DNA of 52,912 nt from NCBI GenBank assembly GCA_045540055.1, contig JAZQGO010000004.1, positions 1 through 52,912 of the forward strand. Reading direction: 5' to 3'. Of this stretch, positions 1 through 8,967 are shown one piece after another (within the stretch, counting starts at the first letter, position 1; each line of letters starts with the position of its first letter). The position numbers and the translations under genes are program-made. Source of the stretch: SIG565 sp045540055 (GTDB lineage Bacteria; Bacillota; Clostridia; Oscillospirales; Acutalibacteraceae). The notes under the pieces are model-generated. The model was not told the origin of the DNA and ran no database searches. It was given only the letters and a program-made list of their open reading frames with translations.

Positions 1-143
1 ATGCCACTCACCTTCACGTGTTGTGTAGTGTGTCTGCTTTCTCAAGTAATATCATAACACAAAATTTTGAATGCTGCGTGACCACACTGGATTTCATATC
101 CCTTTTGTGCCTTGTAGCGCAGCGGAAAGGTATGGTCATAACT

Positions 144-443
144 ATGAAAGATTTATTAGAAGAATTTTGGTACGGTAACTTGTGACCGCAAGATCAATGT
201 CCGTCCTTTAACCATGAGGTTAAAAAAATTAATTCATTTATTGTTGCTCATTATGATAAGCTTATGGCGGATTTAAGTGACGAGCAGAAAATAACGCTTG
301 AAAAATACGATGATTGTATTCACGAAATGTATGGAATTACCGAAAAAGAAATATTTATATATGCCTTCAGGCTAGGTGGTCGATTTATGCTCACAACCTT
401 GAGCGATGAACAAGTGTTACCTACTGACAGCACATCCACTTAA
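144..443 (+). pseudogene. DUF6809-like small protein, interrupted by in-frame TGA
   Basis: Read through one TGA at 183-185 (codon 14), the frame is open for 99 codons and gives a protein starting MKDLLEEFWYGN and containing IYAFRLGGRFML near its end. That pattern (an LEE-x-x-YGN start, a middle helical region, and an IYxFRLG motif) is what I remember of the DUF6809 family, small Clostridia proteins of unknown function. An in-frame ATG at 132 is a possible alternative start. The TGA sits where Arg or Cys would be tolerable, so a C-to-T change in CGA would explain it. A strong terminator overlaps the last codons. The family call is from memory of the motif; the interrupted frame is seen directly. 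Confidence 0.55.
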
Positions 444-460
444 GGATGTGCTGCTTTTTG
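428..460 (+). terminator. Rho-independent terminator
   Basis: A 9-10 bp inverted repeat (AGCACATCC / GGATGTGCT) with a short loop is followed by a T-run. It overlaps the stop codon of the DUF6809-like frame and separates it from the dipeptidase gene. Confidence 0.85.
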
Positions 461-520
461 TTGTGTAATGTTTGTTTATTTCATAATTAAACCGACCTTC
501 CTTGCATATTATATATATGT

Positions 521-1465
521 ATGAAAATAATTGATTTACATTGTGATACCCTGATGCTTTTAAATGAAGATAAAAAATATTCGTTATATAAAAATGACGG
601 CCATATTGACTTGAAGCGCTTGTCTAAAGGTAATGTAGCCGCGCAGTGCTTCGCCATATTTCTGCCGCAAAGCGATAATGAAACTGACACTTCAGGTAAG
701 AATTTTAAACTGCTTAAAAAGCAGTTTAAGCTTTTTAAAAAGCAAATGCAGATGTATTCGGGGCTTACTTCTCAAGCGATAAACGAATGCCAAATATGCG
801 AAAATATAGGGGAAAACAAAATCTCCGCCATACTGACAGTAGAAAACGGAGATTTTATAGGCAATGATTTAACCCGACTTAATGTAATAAAAAGTATGGG
901 TGTCAGAATGCTGGGGCTTGTATGGAACTTTGAAAACAGTCTCGCCTACTCAAATTCGGTGGACGAAACACATCTTTTACCACTTAAACCATTGGGATGC
1001 GAGGTTGTCGAAATGCTAAACAACCTTGATATTATAATTGACGTGTCGCACCTGAATGCAGGCGGCTTTTGGGATGTGGCAAGGCTCTCAAAAAAGCCGT
1101 TTGTCGCAAGTCACTCCTGCTGTAATGCGATTTTTCACCACCCGCGCAATTTAGACGACAGCCAACTAAAAGCCATTGCCGAGAGTGGCGGCACGGTGGG
1201 TATTAACTTTTATACCGAATTTATAAAGCCGGCGCCATCGGCTACCTTTACTGCCGACATTGTCGCCCAAGCCAAGCACATAAAAAGGGTTGCGGGCATT
1301 GATGCTATATCCTTCGGCTCGGATTTTGACGGGATTGACTCACTTATGGAGTTTCGCGACTGTTCGGGCTTCCCATTGATAGTCGAGGAATTACTAAAGG
1401 AATTCACATACGACGAATGTGAAAAAATATGCTATAAAAATGCTTTAAGGGTTTTGGGAGGTTAG
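521..1465 (+). CDS. M19 family membrane dipeptidase (renal dipeptidase-like)
   Basis: 314 aa, close to the usual length for bacterial M19 peptidases, which are zinc enzymes hydrolysing dipeptides, often with a D-residue at the C-terminal side. The zinc-site pattern is visible: HCD at residues 7-9, a Glu in VENGD near 107, DVSHLN near 175, ASHSC near 198 and the FGSDFDG motif near 266. No signal peptide is present, so it is probably cytoplasmic. I see no good ribosome binding site before the ATG at 521; a nearby ATG at 517 is out of frame. Its stop overlaps by 4 bp the stop of the convergent VanY gene. The pairing with a peptidoglycan carboxypeptidase suggests, without proof, a role in wall-peptide or D-dipeptide turnover. 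Confidence 0.9.
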   Translation: MKIIDLHCDTLMLLNEDKKYSLYKNDGHIDLKRLSKGNVAAQCFAIFLPQSDNETDTSGKNFKLLKKQFKLFKKQMQMYSGLTSQAINECQICENIGENKISAILTVENGDFIGNDLTRLNVIKSMGVRMLGLVWNFENSLAYSNSVDETHLLPLKPLGCEVVEMLNNLDIIIDVSHLNAGGFWDVARLSKKPFVASHSCCNAIFHHPRNLDDSQLKAIAESGGTVGINFYTEFIKPAPSATFTADIVAQAKHIKRVAGIDAISFGSDFDGIDSLMEFRDCSGFPLIVEELLKEFTYDECEKICYKNALRVLGG

Positions 1466-2346
1466 CTTTCAAGACCCTTATGTTCTATATATTCCTCAAG
1501 GCACATATCGAGTTCGTGCATCTCGGTTGCGGCTTCGCGGCCTACAAAACGGAAGTGCCACGGCTCGTAAATAATGTTAGTTATATCCTGCTTTTCCTCA
1601 GGATATCTTAAAATAAAGCCGAAGCGGTAGCAATTCTCTGCAAGCCATTTTGCCTCGGGCTTCTGCGCAAAATACTGCTCAGCCGACGGGATATTGTGCA
1701 TATCACAGCAAAGCCCTGACTGATGCTCACTCGTACCCGGCTTTGTCGAGTAGGTAAGCACGTGCTTTTCACATTCCTCTTTAGTTGCATATTTGCCCGT
1801 TGCCCAGTCCCTATTAAAATACTGTGTGAAAAGCTGATTTTGATAAGAATATGAACGGTAGGCACTTGTAACGGTAACGTCCGTAACACCGTTTAATTTA
1901 CCCTCGGCCAAAAATGCCTGTAAAGCCTTGGCGGCGGCAAGACGCATTTTCTGTGTTGCGCGTCCGTCCTTACGGGTGTGACCGCAATCGGTTAAATCCT
2001 CGGGCACATAGTCGGATGCGAGTGTGTGGGTGGGGTTAACGAGAAATACGTACTCGTATTTATTCTCGGGCTCGATATACTGAAGGTAAGGCTCGATATC
2101 AATATCGTATTCCTTGCCGACACGCTCTTCATAAGTAGGCTCGGGCGGTGGCGGCAGTTCGGAGGATGATGCATTGCTTGTATCGGACTGATTTGATGAG
2201 GGGTTTTTATCGTCATCAGATTTATCGGCACATTTTGCGACTAAAAATATTATGCCGCCAATGAGCGCCAAGATAATTAAAATACTTAAAATAAAGCGGG
2301 GCCATTTAATTCTTATTCTTCTTTTTTTGTACCTGTGTTTTGACAT
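1462..2346 (-). CDS. VanY-type D-alanyl-D-alanine carboxypeptidase, membrane anchored
   Basis: 294 aa from the ATG at 2346, chosen because GAGGTG lies 6 bases upstream; a GTG nine bases further upstream lies inside that ribosome binding site. Layout: a basic N-terminus (about 1-13), one transmembrane anchor (about 14-36), a low-complexity Ser/Asp/Pro linker, then an M15B/VanY zinc peptidase domain. Visible motifs are TSAYRSYSYQ, the zinc-binding GTSEHQSGLCCD segment and the C-terminal EPWHFRFVG. Such enzymes trim the terminal D-Ala of peptidoglycan stems outside the membrane. No vanR/S or ligase genes lie nearby, so this is best read as a housekeeping wall enzyme rather than a glycopeptide resistance gene. 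Confidence 0.92.
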   Translation of the reverse strand: MSKHRYKKRRIRIKWPRFILSILIILALIGGIIFLVAKCADKSDDDKNPSSNQSDTSNASSSELPPPPEPTYEERVGKEYDIDIEPYLQYIEPENKYEYVFLVNPTHTLASDYVPEDLTDCGHTRKDGRATQKMRLAAAKALQAFLAEGKLNGVTDVTVTSAYRSYSYQNQLFTQYFNRDWATGKYATKEECEKHVLTYSTKPGTSEHQSGLCCDMHNIPSAEQYFAQKPEAKWLAENCYRFGFILRYPEEKQDITNIIYEPWHFRFVGREAATEMHELDMCLEEYIEHKGLES

Positions 2347-2455
2347 TTTAATCACCTCTATAATTATAAAAAAAATTTTTTAAAAAATCAATCTATTCTG
2401 TACTTTTTTAAAAAAATGTGGCATAATTGTTGTATAACTAAAAGGGAGTTAACTA

Positions 2456-4573
2456 ATGGAATATTCAAAAGTTTTAGCCGAGCAATTCGGCACAAAGGAA
2501 ATTTACGTTAAAAATATAATCGAGCTGCTTGACGAGGGTAACACCATACCCTTTATTGCCCGTTACCGCAAGGAAATGCACGGCACAATGGACGACCAGC
2601 TAATTCGTGAAATTTCCGACCGACTTACATACCTTAGAAATCTTGATGAGCGTCGCGAGGAAATACGAAATCTTATTACCGAGCAGGGTAATATGACCGA
2701 TGAGATAAATGCGGCACTCGATAAGGCGTCAATTCTTTCTGAGATTGAGGATATCTACCGCCCGTTTAGACCCAAACGAAAAACGAGAGCATCGGTTGCA
2801 AAGGAAAAAGGACTCGAGCCCCTTGCGAATGAGATTGTCGAAAAACAAACTACTAATGAAATACCACTTATACTTGCCGAAAATTATATTGATGCCGAAA
2901 AGGGCGTAGAAACTGCCGAGGAGGCTCTGGCGGGCGCACTCGACATTATTGCCGAAAACGTATCGGATAACCCCGACGTGCGCAAAAGGGTACGAAACAT
3001 AATAAGACTAAACGGTCTTATCTATTCACGTGCCGCTTCGGGTGGGCAGGATAGCAACGTATACGAAATGTATTATGAATTTTCGCAGGCTATAACAAAG
3101 GTTGCCGACCACCGCGTTCTTGCCATTAACCGAGGTGAAAAGGAAGAATTTTTAAAGGCAGGTATTGAGCAGGATGCTGAAAAACCACTTGGGATTATTT
3201 ACTCTATATTTGTAAAGGGTGATACACCCTGCGCCGAGGCGGTAAGAAATGCTTGCGACGACGCATACAGCCGCCTTATATTCCCATCGGTTGAGAGAGA
3301 GATTAGAAACGAATTGACCGATAAGGCTAATGAATCGGCAATTAAGGTTTTTGGTATGAATTTAAAGCAGCTGCTTATGCAGCCGCCCGTTAAGGATAAG
3401 TCGGTTATCGGCCTTGACCCCGGCTACCGTACAGGCTGTAAGGTTGCAGTTGTTGATAAAACGGGTAAGGTGCTTGATACCGCCGTTATATACCCTACAC
3501 ATTCCGAGGCACAAATAGAAAAATCAAAGACCGTTTTAAAGGGACTAATTGAAAAGCACAACGTCGATTTAATTGCCATTGGCAACGGTACGGCATCAAA
3601 GGAAACCGAAATGTTTACCGCTCAAGTACTATCAAGCATACCGAGAAAGCTCGCCTATATGGTTGTAAGTGAGGCGGGCGCTTCCGTTTATTCGGCGTCA
3701 AAGCTCGCCGCAGAAGAAATGCCCGACTTTGATTTAACGCTTCGAAGTGCAGTATCAATAGCCCGTCGACTTCAGGACCCGTTGGCAGAGCTTGTTAAAA
3801 TTGAGCCCAAGGCAATAGGTGTGGGTCAGTATCAACACGATATGCCCCAAAAGCGACTTGGCGAAGCGCTTGACGGCGTTGTTGAGGATTGCGTTAATCA
3901 GGTCGGTGCCGACCTAAATACCGCTTCTGCCTCCCTGCTTTCACATATTTCGGGTCTAAGCAGCGCAGTATGCAAAAACATCGTTGCCTACCGAGAGGAA
4001 AACGGCTCCTTTAAAAGCCGCAGCGAGCTTAAAAAGGTGGCAAAGCTCGGTCCTAAGGCTTACGAGCAATCGGCAGGCTTTTTGCGTGTGGTGGGCGGTA
4101 AAAACCCTCTTGATAACACAGGTGTGCACCCCGAATCATACGATGCTGCCGAACAGCTTCTTAAAGAAACCGGCGGCAATATAAACAGTATAAATGATGA
4201 AAATATCGGTGCGCTTGCCGAAAAACTGGGTATTGGTGTGCCAACACTTAACGACATTGTTAAGGAGCTACAAAAGCCCGGTAGAGACCCCCGTGACGAG
4301 TTACCGCCGCCACTGCTTCGTACCGACGTGCTTGATATGAATGACTTAAAAGAGGGTATGACACTAAAAGGCACTGTGCGAAATGTTATAGATTTCGGTG
4401 CATTTGTCGATATTGGTGTTCATCAGGACGGACTTGTTCACATTTCTCAAATTTGCAATAAGTTTATTCGTCATCCGTCAGAGGTGCTGTCGGTCGGTGA
4501 TATAGTAAATGTTAAGGTAATTTCGGTTGATGTTGCGAAAAAAAGAATAAGCCTTACGATGAAGGATTTATAA
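2456..4573 (+). CDS. tex: Tex-family RNA-binding transcription accessory protein
   Basis: 705 aa, standard for Tex. The N-terminal helical region (FIARYRKEMHG near residue 35) leads to a YqgF/RNase H-like domain (VIGLDPGYRTGCK near 318), tandem helix-hairpin-helix region (SGLSSAVCKNIVAYR near 500) and a C-terminal S1 domain (about 632-703, GTVRNVIDFGAFVDIG). Tex acts in the cytoplasm on RNA and transcription complexes and is near-universal in Firmicutes. GGGAG lies 8 bases before the ATG. It is followed by about 175 bases of AT-rich sequence that holds the promoter of the next gene, so it is probably monocistronic. Confidence 0.97.
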   Translation: MEYSKVLAEQFGTKEIYVKNIIELLDEGNTIPFIARYRKEMHGTMDDQLIREISDRLTYLRNLDERREEIRNLITEQGNMTDEINAALDKASILSEIEDIYRPFRPKRKTRASVAKEKGLEPLANEIVEKQTTNEIPLILAENYIDAEKGVETAEEALAGALDIIAENVSDNPDVRKRVRNIIRLNGLIYSRAASGGQDSNVYEMYYEFSQAITKVADHRVLAINRGEKEEFLKAGIEQDAEKPLGIIYSIFVKGDTPCAEAVRNACDDAYSRLIFPSVEREIRNELTDKANESAIKVFGMNLKQLLMQPPVKDKSVIGLDPGYRTGCKVAVVDKTGKVLDTAVIYPTHSEAQIEKSKTVLKGLIEKHNVDLIAIGNGTASKETEMFTAQVLSSIPRKLAYMVVSEAGASVYSASKLAAEEMPDFDLTLRSAVSIARRLQDPLAELVKIEPKAIGVGQYQHDMPQKRLGEALDGVVEDCVNQVGADLNTASASLLSHISGLSSAVCKNIVAYREENGSFKSRSELKKVAKLGPKAYEQSAGFLRVVGGKNPLDNTGVHPESYDAAEQLLKETGGNINSINDENIGALAEKLGIGVPTLNDIVKELQKPGRDPRDELPPPLLRTDVLDMNDLKEGMTLKGTVRNVIDFGAFVDIGVHQDGLVHISQICNKFIRHPSEVLSVGDIVNVKVISVDVAKKRISLTMKDL

Positions 4574-4689
4574 TTTTTGCAAATAATTATTGTCAATTTT
4601 TAGTTCTTTTTAGCACTTTATATACGTTTTTTCTCAAAATTTATCGTTTTTCGCAACTAAAAGTTGCTTAAAAATCAATGTTTTGTTTA

Positions 4690-4716
4690 TTGAAAATTGT
4701 TTCAAGATAGTATAAT
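4690..4716 (+). promoter_or_regulatory. Candidate sigma-A promoter of HTH-glmM
   Basis: TTGAAA at 4690-4695 and TATAAT at 4711-4716 are 15 bases apart, shorter than the ideal 17. A second TATAAT lies at 4724-4729 without a good -35, so the exact start site is uncertain. Confidence 0.5.
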
Positions 4717-4750
4717 ATTAGTATATAATGTTTTGAAAAGGAGCATTTTT

Positions 4751-6370
4751 ATGACAATCGGTGAGAAAATTACACATTTACGAAGTGTACAGAACATTTC
4801 GCAGGAGGTTTTAGCCGACAAGCTGTCGGTTTCGCGTCAGTCAGTTTCCAAGTGGGAGATGGACCAAGCGCAACCGCAGATTGACAAAATTTTACAGTTA
4901 TGTGAGCTTTTTAACGTTTCGGCTGATGAGCTTCTTTACGACAAAATTACCATCAACCGCTCAAAAGACAAAAAAAGCGGCAACAAATATTTCGGTACCG
5001 ACGGCTTCCGCGGTGAAGCAAACCTTGACCTTACTTCACTTCAGGCATACAAGGTTGGTAGATTTTTAGGTTGGTATTATTCTTCGTCCCTTTCGGGCTG
5101 TCAAACCGCAGGATACCGTCCTAAAATTGTTATCGGTAAGGATACACGCCGTTCAAGCTATATGCTTGAATACAGCGTTGTTGCAGGTATAACCGCTTCG
5201 GGAGCAGACGCTTATATGCTTCACGTAACGACCACCCCAAGCGTTTCCTACGTTACCCGTCAGGATGAGTTTGACTGCGGTATTATGATTACTGCATCGC
5301 ACAACCCATTCTATGACAACGGCATTAAGGTAATAAACAAGTACGGCGAAAAATTGGATGACGAAACCACCGCACTTATTGAAGCCTATATTGACGGAAA
5401 TCTTAGCGAGCTTGGTGTATACGGTGACGACCTACCCCTTGCACACAAGGAGCGTATTGGTTGCATTGTTGACTACGTTTCGGGTCGTAACAGATATATT
5501 GGATATTTAATTTCCATCGCATCGCACTCATACCGCGACCTTAAAATCGGTCTTGACTGCGCAAACGGTGCTTCTTGGATGATTGCCAAGGCAGTTTTTG
5601 ATGCACTTGGCGCACAAACTACACTTATCGGTAACAAGCCCGACGGACTTAACGTTAACACCGACTGCGGCTCAACACATATTGAAAAGCTTGTGGCACT
5701 TGTTAAAGAAAAGCACCTTGACGTTGGCTTTGCCTTTGACGGTGACGCCGACCGTTGTATTGCCGTTGACGAAAACGGTAAAATTGTTGACGGTGACGCA
5801 ATGCTCTACATTTTAGCACAGCGTCTTAAGTCACGCGGTGTGCTCAACGATAACACCGTTGTTGCAACCGTTATGTCAAACAGCGGTTTCTTTGCTTCAC
5901 TTAAAAAGGCGGGCATAAACTGCGTTCAGACCAAGGTTGGCGACCGCTTCGTTTACGAGTGTATGCAGGAAAATAATTATACACTCGGTGGCGAGCAATC
6001 GGGCCACATCATTCTTAAGAAATATGCCACAACGGGCGACGGACTTCTCACGGCCATTATGATTACCGAGGAAATGCGTGACCGCAAGTCAAGCCTTTCA
6101 TCCCTTGCTGAGCCTGTTATGCTCTATCCGCAGTATTTAGTTAATATTCGCGTTAAGGATAAGGCGGCAGCTAAAAATGACCCCGACGTTTTAGCCGAGG
6201 TCGAGGCAGTCGAAAAGCTTATTGACGGCAATGGTCGAGTACTCATCAGAGAAAGCGGAACCGAGCCCGTAATTCGTGTAATGATTGAGAGCGAAACCGA
6301 CGAAAAATGCCGCGAGTACGCCCACCGCATTGCCGACGTTATAATAGCAAACGGCCATAAGGCTGAATAA
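4751..6370 (+). CDS. glmM: XRE-type HTH domain fused to phosphoglucosamine mutase
   Basis: 539 aa from the ATG at 4751, which follows AAAAGGAG; an upstream in-frame ATG at 4697 lies inside the promoter region and is rejected. Residues about 3-62 are a Cro/CI helix-turn-helix (ISQEVLADKLSVSRQSVSKW), then a short Lys/Ser-rich linker, then a complete alpha-D-phosphohexomutase from KYFGTDGFRG near 77. All catalytic signatures are present: TASHNP with the phosphoserine at residue 183, the metal loop DGDADR at 330-335, the sugar loop GEQSGH near 415 and the phosphate loop RESGTEP near 500. GlmM converts glucosamine-6-P to glucosamine-1-P for UDP-GlcNAc synthesis. Standard GlmM has about 450 residues and no DNA-binding domain. 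nagB follows after 37 bases, so the enzyme sits at the synthesis/catabolism branch of amino sugars. GlmM rather than PgcA is inferred from motifs and the neighbour. Confidence 0.85.
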   Translation: MTIGEKITHLRSVQNISQEVLADKLSVSRQSVSKWEMDQAQPQIDKILQLCELFNVSADELLYDKITINRSKDKKSGNKYFGTDGFRGEANLDLTSLQAYKVGRFLGWYYSSSLSGCQTAGYRPKIVIGKDTRRSSYMLEYSVVAGITASGADAYMLHVTTTPSVSYVTRQDEFDCGIMITASHNPFYDNGIKVINKYGEKLDDETTALIEAYIDGNLSELGVYGDDLPLAHKERIGCIVDYVSGRNRYIGYLISIASHSYRDLKIGLDCANGASWMIAKAVFDALGAQTTLIGNKPDGLNVNTDCGSTHIEKLVALVKEKHLDVGFAFDGDADRCIAVDENGKIVDGDAMLYILAQRLKSRGVLNDNTVVATVMSNSGFFASLKKAGINCVQTKVGDRFVYECMQENNYTLGGEQSGHIILKKYATTGDGLLTAIMITEEMRDRKSSLSSLAEPVMLYPQYLVNIRVKDKAAAKNDPDVLAEVEAVEKLIDGNGRVLIRESGTEPVIRVMIESETDEKCREYAHRIADVIIANGHKAE

Positions 6371-6407
6371 ATAAAGCTATCACAAATCATATTAAAGGAG
6401 TTTATTT

Positions 6408-7118
6408 ATGAACTACATTACTGTTAAAACCTATGACGAATTAAGCAAAAAGGCGGCGCAGATTATAGCATCGCAAATTGTTATGAAGCCTAACTGCGTT
6501 TTGGGTCTTGCCACCGGCTCTTCACCCGTTGGCGCCTACAAAGAGCTTATAAAGATGAATCAAAACGGCGAGCTCGATTTTAGTGCAGTTACCAGCGTTA
6601 ACCTTGACGAATATGTTGGTCTTGATGGCACACACGACCAGAGCTACCGTTATTTTATGAATACAAATCTTTTTGACCACATTAATATTGACAAGTCGCG
6701 CACCTTTGTACCGAGCGGTCTCGCCGACGACCTCGCGGCCGAGGGTAAGGCTTATGATGAGCTGATACGCGCACTTGGCGGTATTGATTTACAGCTTTTA
6801 GGCATCGGTCTTGATGGTCACATCGGCTTTAACGAGCCCGACGACGTATTTACCGCCGCTACACATGAGGTTGTGCTTGATGAATCAACCATTGATGCCA
6901 ACGCAAGATTTTTCGCCAGCCGCGACGACGTACCAAGAACAGCAATTACAATGGGTATGCTCTCAATAATGCAGGCAAAGAAAATTTTACTTGTAGCAAA
7001 CGGCAAGGCCAAGAAGGATATTATTGAAAAGTCACTCTTCGGTCCCGTTGACCCGAAGGTACCTGCTTCAATTTTACAGCTCCACCCCGACGTTACAGTA
7101 ATTTTCAGTGAAGAATAA
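6408..7118 (+). CDS. nagB: Glucosamine-6-phosphate deaminase
   Basis: 236 aa, usual NagB length. It converts glucosamine-6-phosphate to fructose-6-phosphate and ammonia. Visible family motifs are LATGSSPVGAYKEL (about 33-46), the NLDEYVGL signature (about 65-72) and LGIGLDGHIGFNEP (about 127-140) containing the catalytic Asp/His region. AAAGGAG is placed 8 bases before the ATG. It is co-directional with the HTH-GlmM fusion, 37 bases downstream and without a terminator between, so the two are probably one transcript ending at the strong hairpin that follows. Confidence 0.95.
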   Translation: MNYITVKTYDELSKKAAQIIASQIVMKPNCVLGLATGSSPVGAYKELIKMNQNGELDFSAVTSVNLDEYVGLDGTHDQSYRYFMNTNLFDHINIDKSRTFVPSGLADDLAAEGKAYDELIRALGGIDLQLLGIGLDGHIGFNEPDDVFTAATHEVVLDESTIDANARFFASRDDVPRTAITMGMLSIMQAKKILLVANGKAKKDIIEKSLFGPVDPKVPASILQLHPDVTVIFSEE

Positions 7119-7136
7119 AATATATAAATAACAGCA

Positions 7137-7169
7137 AAACGCCTACTCTCATAAGAGAGTAGGCGTTTT
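7137..7169. terminator. Bidirectional terminator between nagB and the ABC permease
   Basis: A near-perfect 15 bp stem (AAAACGCCTACTCTC / GAGAGTAGGCGTTTT) with an ATAA loop ends in T-runs on both strands, fitting two convergent transcription units. Confidence 0.9.
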
Positions 7170-7182
7170 GCTTTAAAGGGGA

Positions 7183-8967
7183 TTAGTATTTACCATCTGG
7201 CTGAATTGCGTTTCGATTTTCTATATCCATTTCAAAAAGAACCTGTTTGGTATTTACAAAAAAGTCAAAATTACCTATTGCCATTGTATAATATCTATTA
7301 CCTACACCATCCTTGGTCATAAGCGTTGAATTGAGCCACAAATATTCCCTTGCATTTTCGGTAAAGTATTTTTTGTCCGCATTCTTTAAATCTTCAACAT
7401 ATGCATCAACAAGAGCTAATGCTTCCTGCCTTGTTATATTTAGCTGTACCTGTTTACCGTTGTATTCGCCGTCAAGTGTGAGTATGTTACCCAAATTCTC
7501 AATAAAGTTTTTTCTTATACCATCAGCAAAGCAATTTTGGGTGAATGCAAGCTTCTCCTCTAACAGCAGCCTATTAGGTATATGATACCTTCTGTTAATC
7601 TGTCTGCCGCCCTTAAGATTATATCTGAATTCTATGGTTGAATATGCTGTACCGTGGTCCAAAACCAAATATGTTTCACCGTTTTGGTCTATCTTTTCTA
7701 CATACTCATCCTTAATATCCATCTGATTATTTTCATTAGCCTTTATTATGGCGTTGTGAAGATTGGTAGCATATACAAAATCGGTAGCGTCGGTAACGGC
7801 TATAGTATCACCATCAAAATGAACATACACCTCATTTATATTATTGACACTCGGCACATAGCTTTCATAACCTATTAAATCGAATTGTACCGTTGCCGTA
7901 GCACCAAATATTAAAACTAAGGTAATTACTATAGGAATTATAGCCTTCTTAAGCTTTTTAAAGCCGCGATTAACAATTACGTTATATATTAAAGAAACTA
8001 CAACAGCGCCAACAACGCCCATAATTATATATAGAAGCGAGCTTGTATATCCATCAAAAATATATCCGAAAATGAAATATGCAACGAAGGAAATAATCAT
8101 GCTAATTATTAGCGGCATAAATCTAAACGCAAAGGTTTCGCCCGCTTTTTCGCTTTTACGTATGTTGTAAATAAAGATGTTTGCGCAGAACAAACCCACA
8201 GTAGCAGCCGCTATTATTAAATATGCTGTAACTTTTAGAGCGGTTGCCTTTCCGGTTGCTAACAAAATCAGTGAGTATGCCGACAAGGCAAAGGGTGAGC
8301 CGTATGCCGCTAAATAATAATTGGTGGTCCAATATCCGAATAACGTGTTTTCACAAAGACCGTATATAAGCAGTATAATAACGGGTATGCCTATATTAAC
8401 GGCTAAAAATGAAATTATTGAATCAAAAACACAACCTGATGCTAATATAAACAACTGCGAAAAGGCAAGGCAAAGCAGCATCATAATAAGCGTATGGGCA
8501 TAGCATTTACCAAGCAATACAAAATCAAGTTCCACATACTCGAGCGCGCCCACACAAGCCATACCTAAATAGCCCACAGTAAGCGGTATTACACCGCCTA
8601 CATATGAAGCTGCCGTACGTGAAAACAGAAGTCCGGCTCTCGTAATGGGCATAGAATGAAATGCATCGCTGCCACTTTTTTGATTTAGGTAGTTGAAGTT
8701 TATTATTTGTAATAGCCACGCCACAAACATTGCTGCAACTGCAATAATTATTGCTGCTCCCGGTAAAAGCTCATCGGTAAAGTTATACACGTCCTGTGTT
8801 ATATCTCTATAGTCATAATAATTATTTATCGTATTTATTAAAAACACAGGTGAAAACAATAAAACCAAAATGGACGTAATAATTGTAAAGCCTAAATTCT
8901 TTTTTAGAGTGAATGCAAAAAGATTAAAAGCAGTGTTGGATTTATTCGAGGATGTTTTTAGCGTCAT
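7183..8967 (-). CDS. ABC-2-like transporter permease with large C-terminal extracytoplasmic region
   Basis: 594 aa. The first 300 or so residues hold about six or more hydrophobic segments (first near 28-48, then 65-90, 110-130, 155-200), another pair follows near 285-325 and one at about 345-365. The remaining 225 residues are polar with no membrane segment and probably lie outside the membrane. The gene overlaps the upstream ATPase gene by 26 bp and belongs to the GntR-ATPase-permease operon, an arrangement typical of YtrA-regulated exporters in Firmicutes. The substrate cannot be read from the sequence; cell-envelope stress or antimicrobial peptide export is a guess from the YtrA context. 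Confidence 0.8.
   Translation of the reverse strand: MTLKTSSNKSNTAFNLFAFTLKKNLGFTIITSILVLLFSPVFLINTINNYYDYRDITQDVYNFTDELLPGAAIIIAVAAMFVAWLLQIINFNYLNQKSGSDAFHSMPITRAGLLFSRTAASYVGGVIPLTVGYLGMACVGALEYVELDFVLLGKCYAHTLIMMLLCLAFSQLFILASGCVFDSIISFLAVNIGIPVIILLIYGLCENTLFGYWTTNYYLAAYGSPFALSAYSLILLATGKATALKVTAYLIIAAATVGLFCANIFIYNIRKSEKAGETFAFRFMPLIISMIISFVAYFIFGYIFDGYTSSLLYIIMGVVGAVVVSLIYNVIVNRGFKKLKKAIIPIVITLVLIFGATATVQFDLIGYESYVPSVNNINEVYVHFDGDTIAVTDATDFVYATNLHNAIIKANENNQMDIKDEYVEKIDQNGETYLVLDHGTAYSTIEFRYNLKGGRQINRRYHIPNRLLLEEKLAFTQNCFADGIRKNFIENLGNILTLDGEYNGKQVQLNITRQEALALVDAYVEDLKNADKKYFTENAREYLWLNSTLMTKDGVGNRYYTMAIGNFDFFVNTKQVLFEMDIENRNAIQPDGKY

Noticed and set aside
1462..2346. Vancomycin resistance operon
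   Set aside because: Only a VanY-type peptidase; no ligase, VanX, VanH or VanRS.
4697..4750. Longer start for the HTH-GlmM protein at 4697
   Set aside because: The extra residues would be encoded by the promoter and -10 region; the ATG at 4751 has a good ribosome binding site and matches the HTH start.
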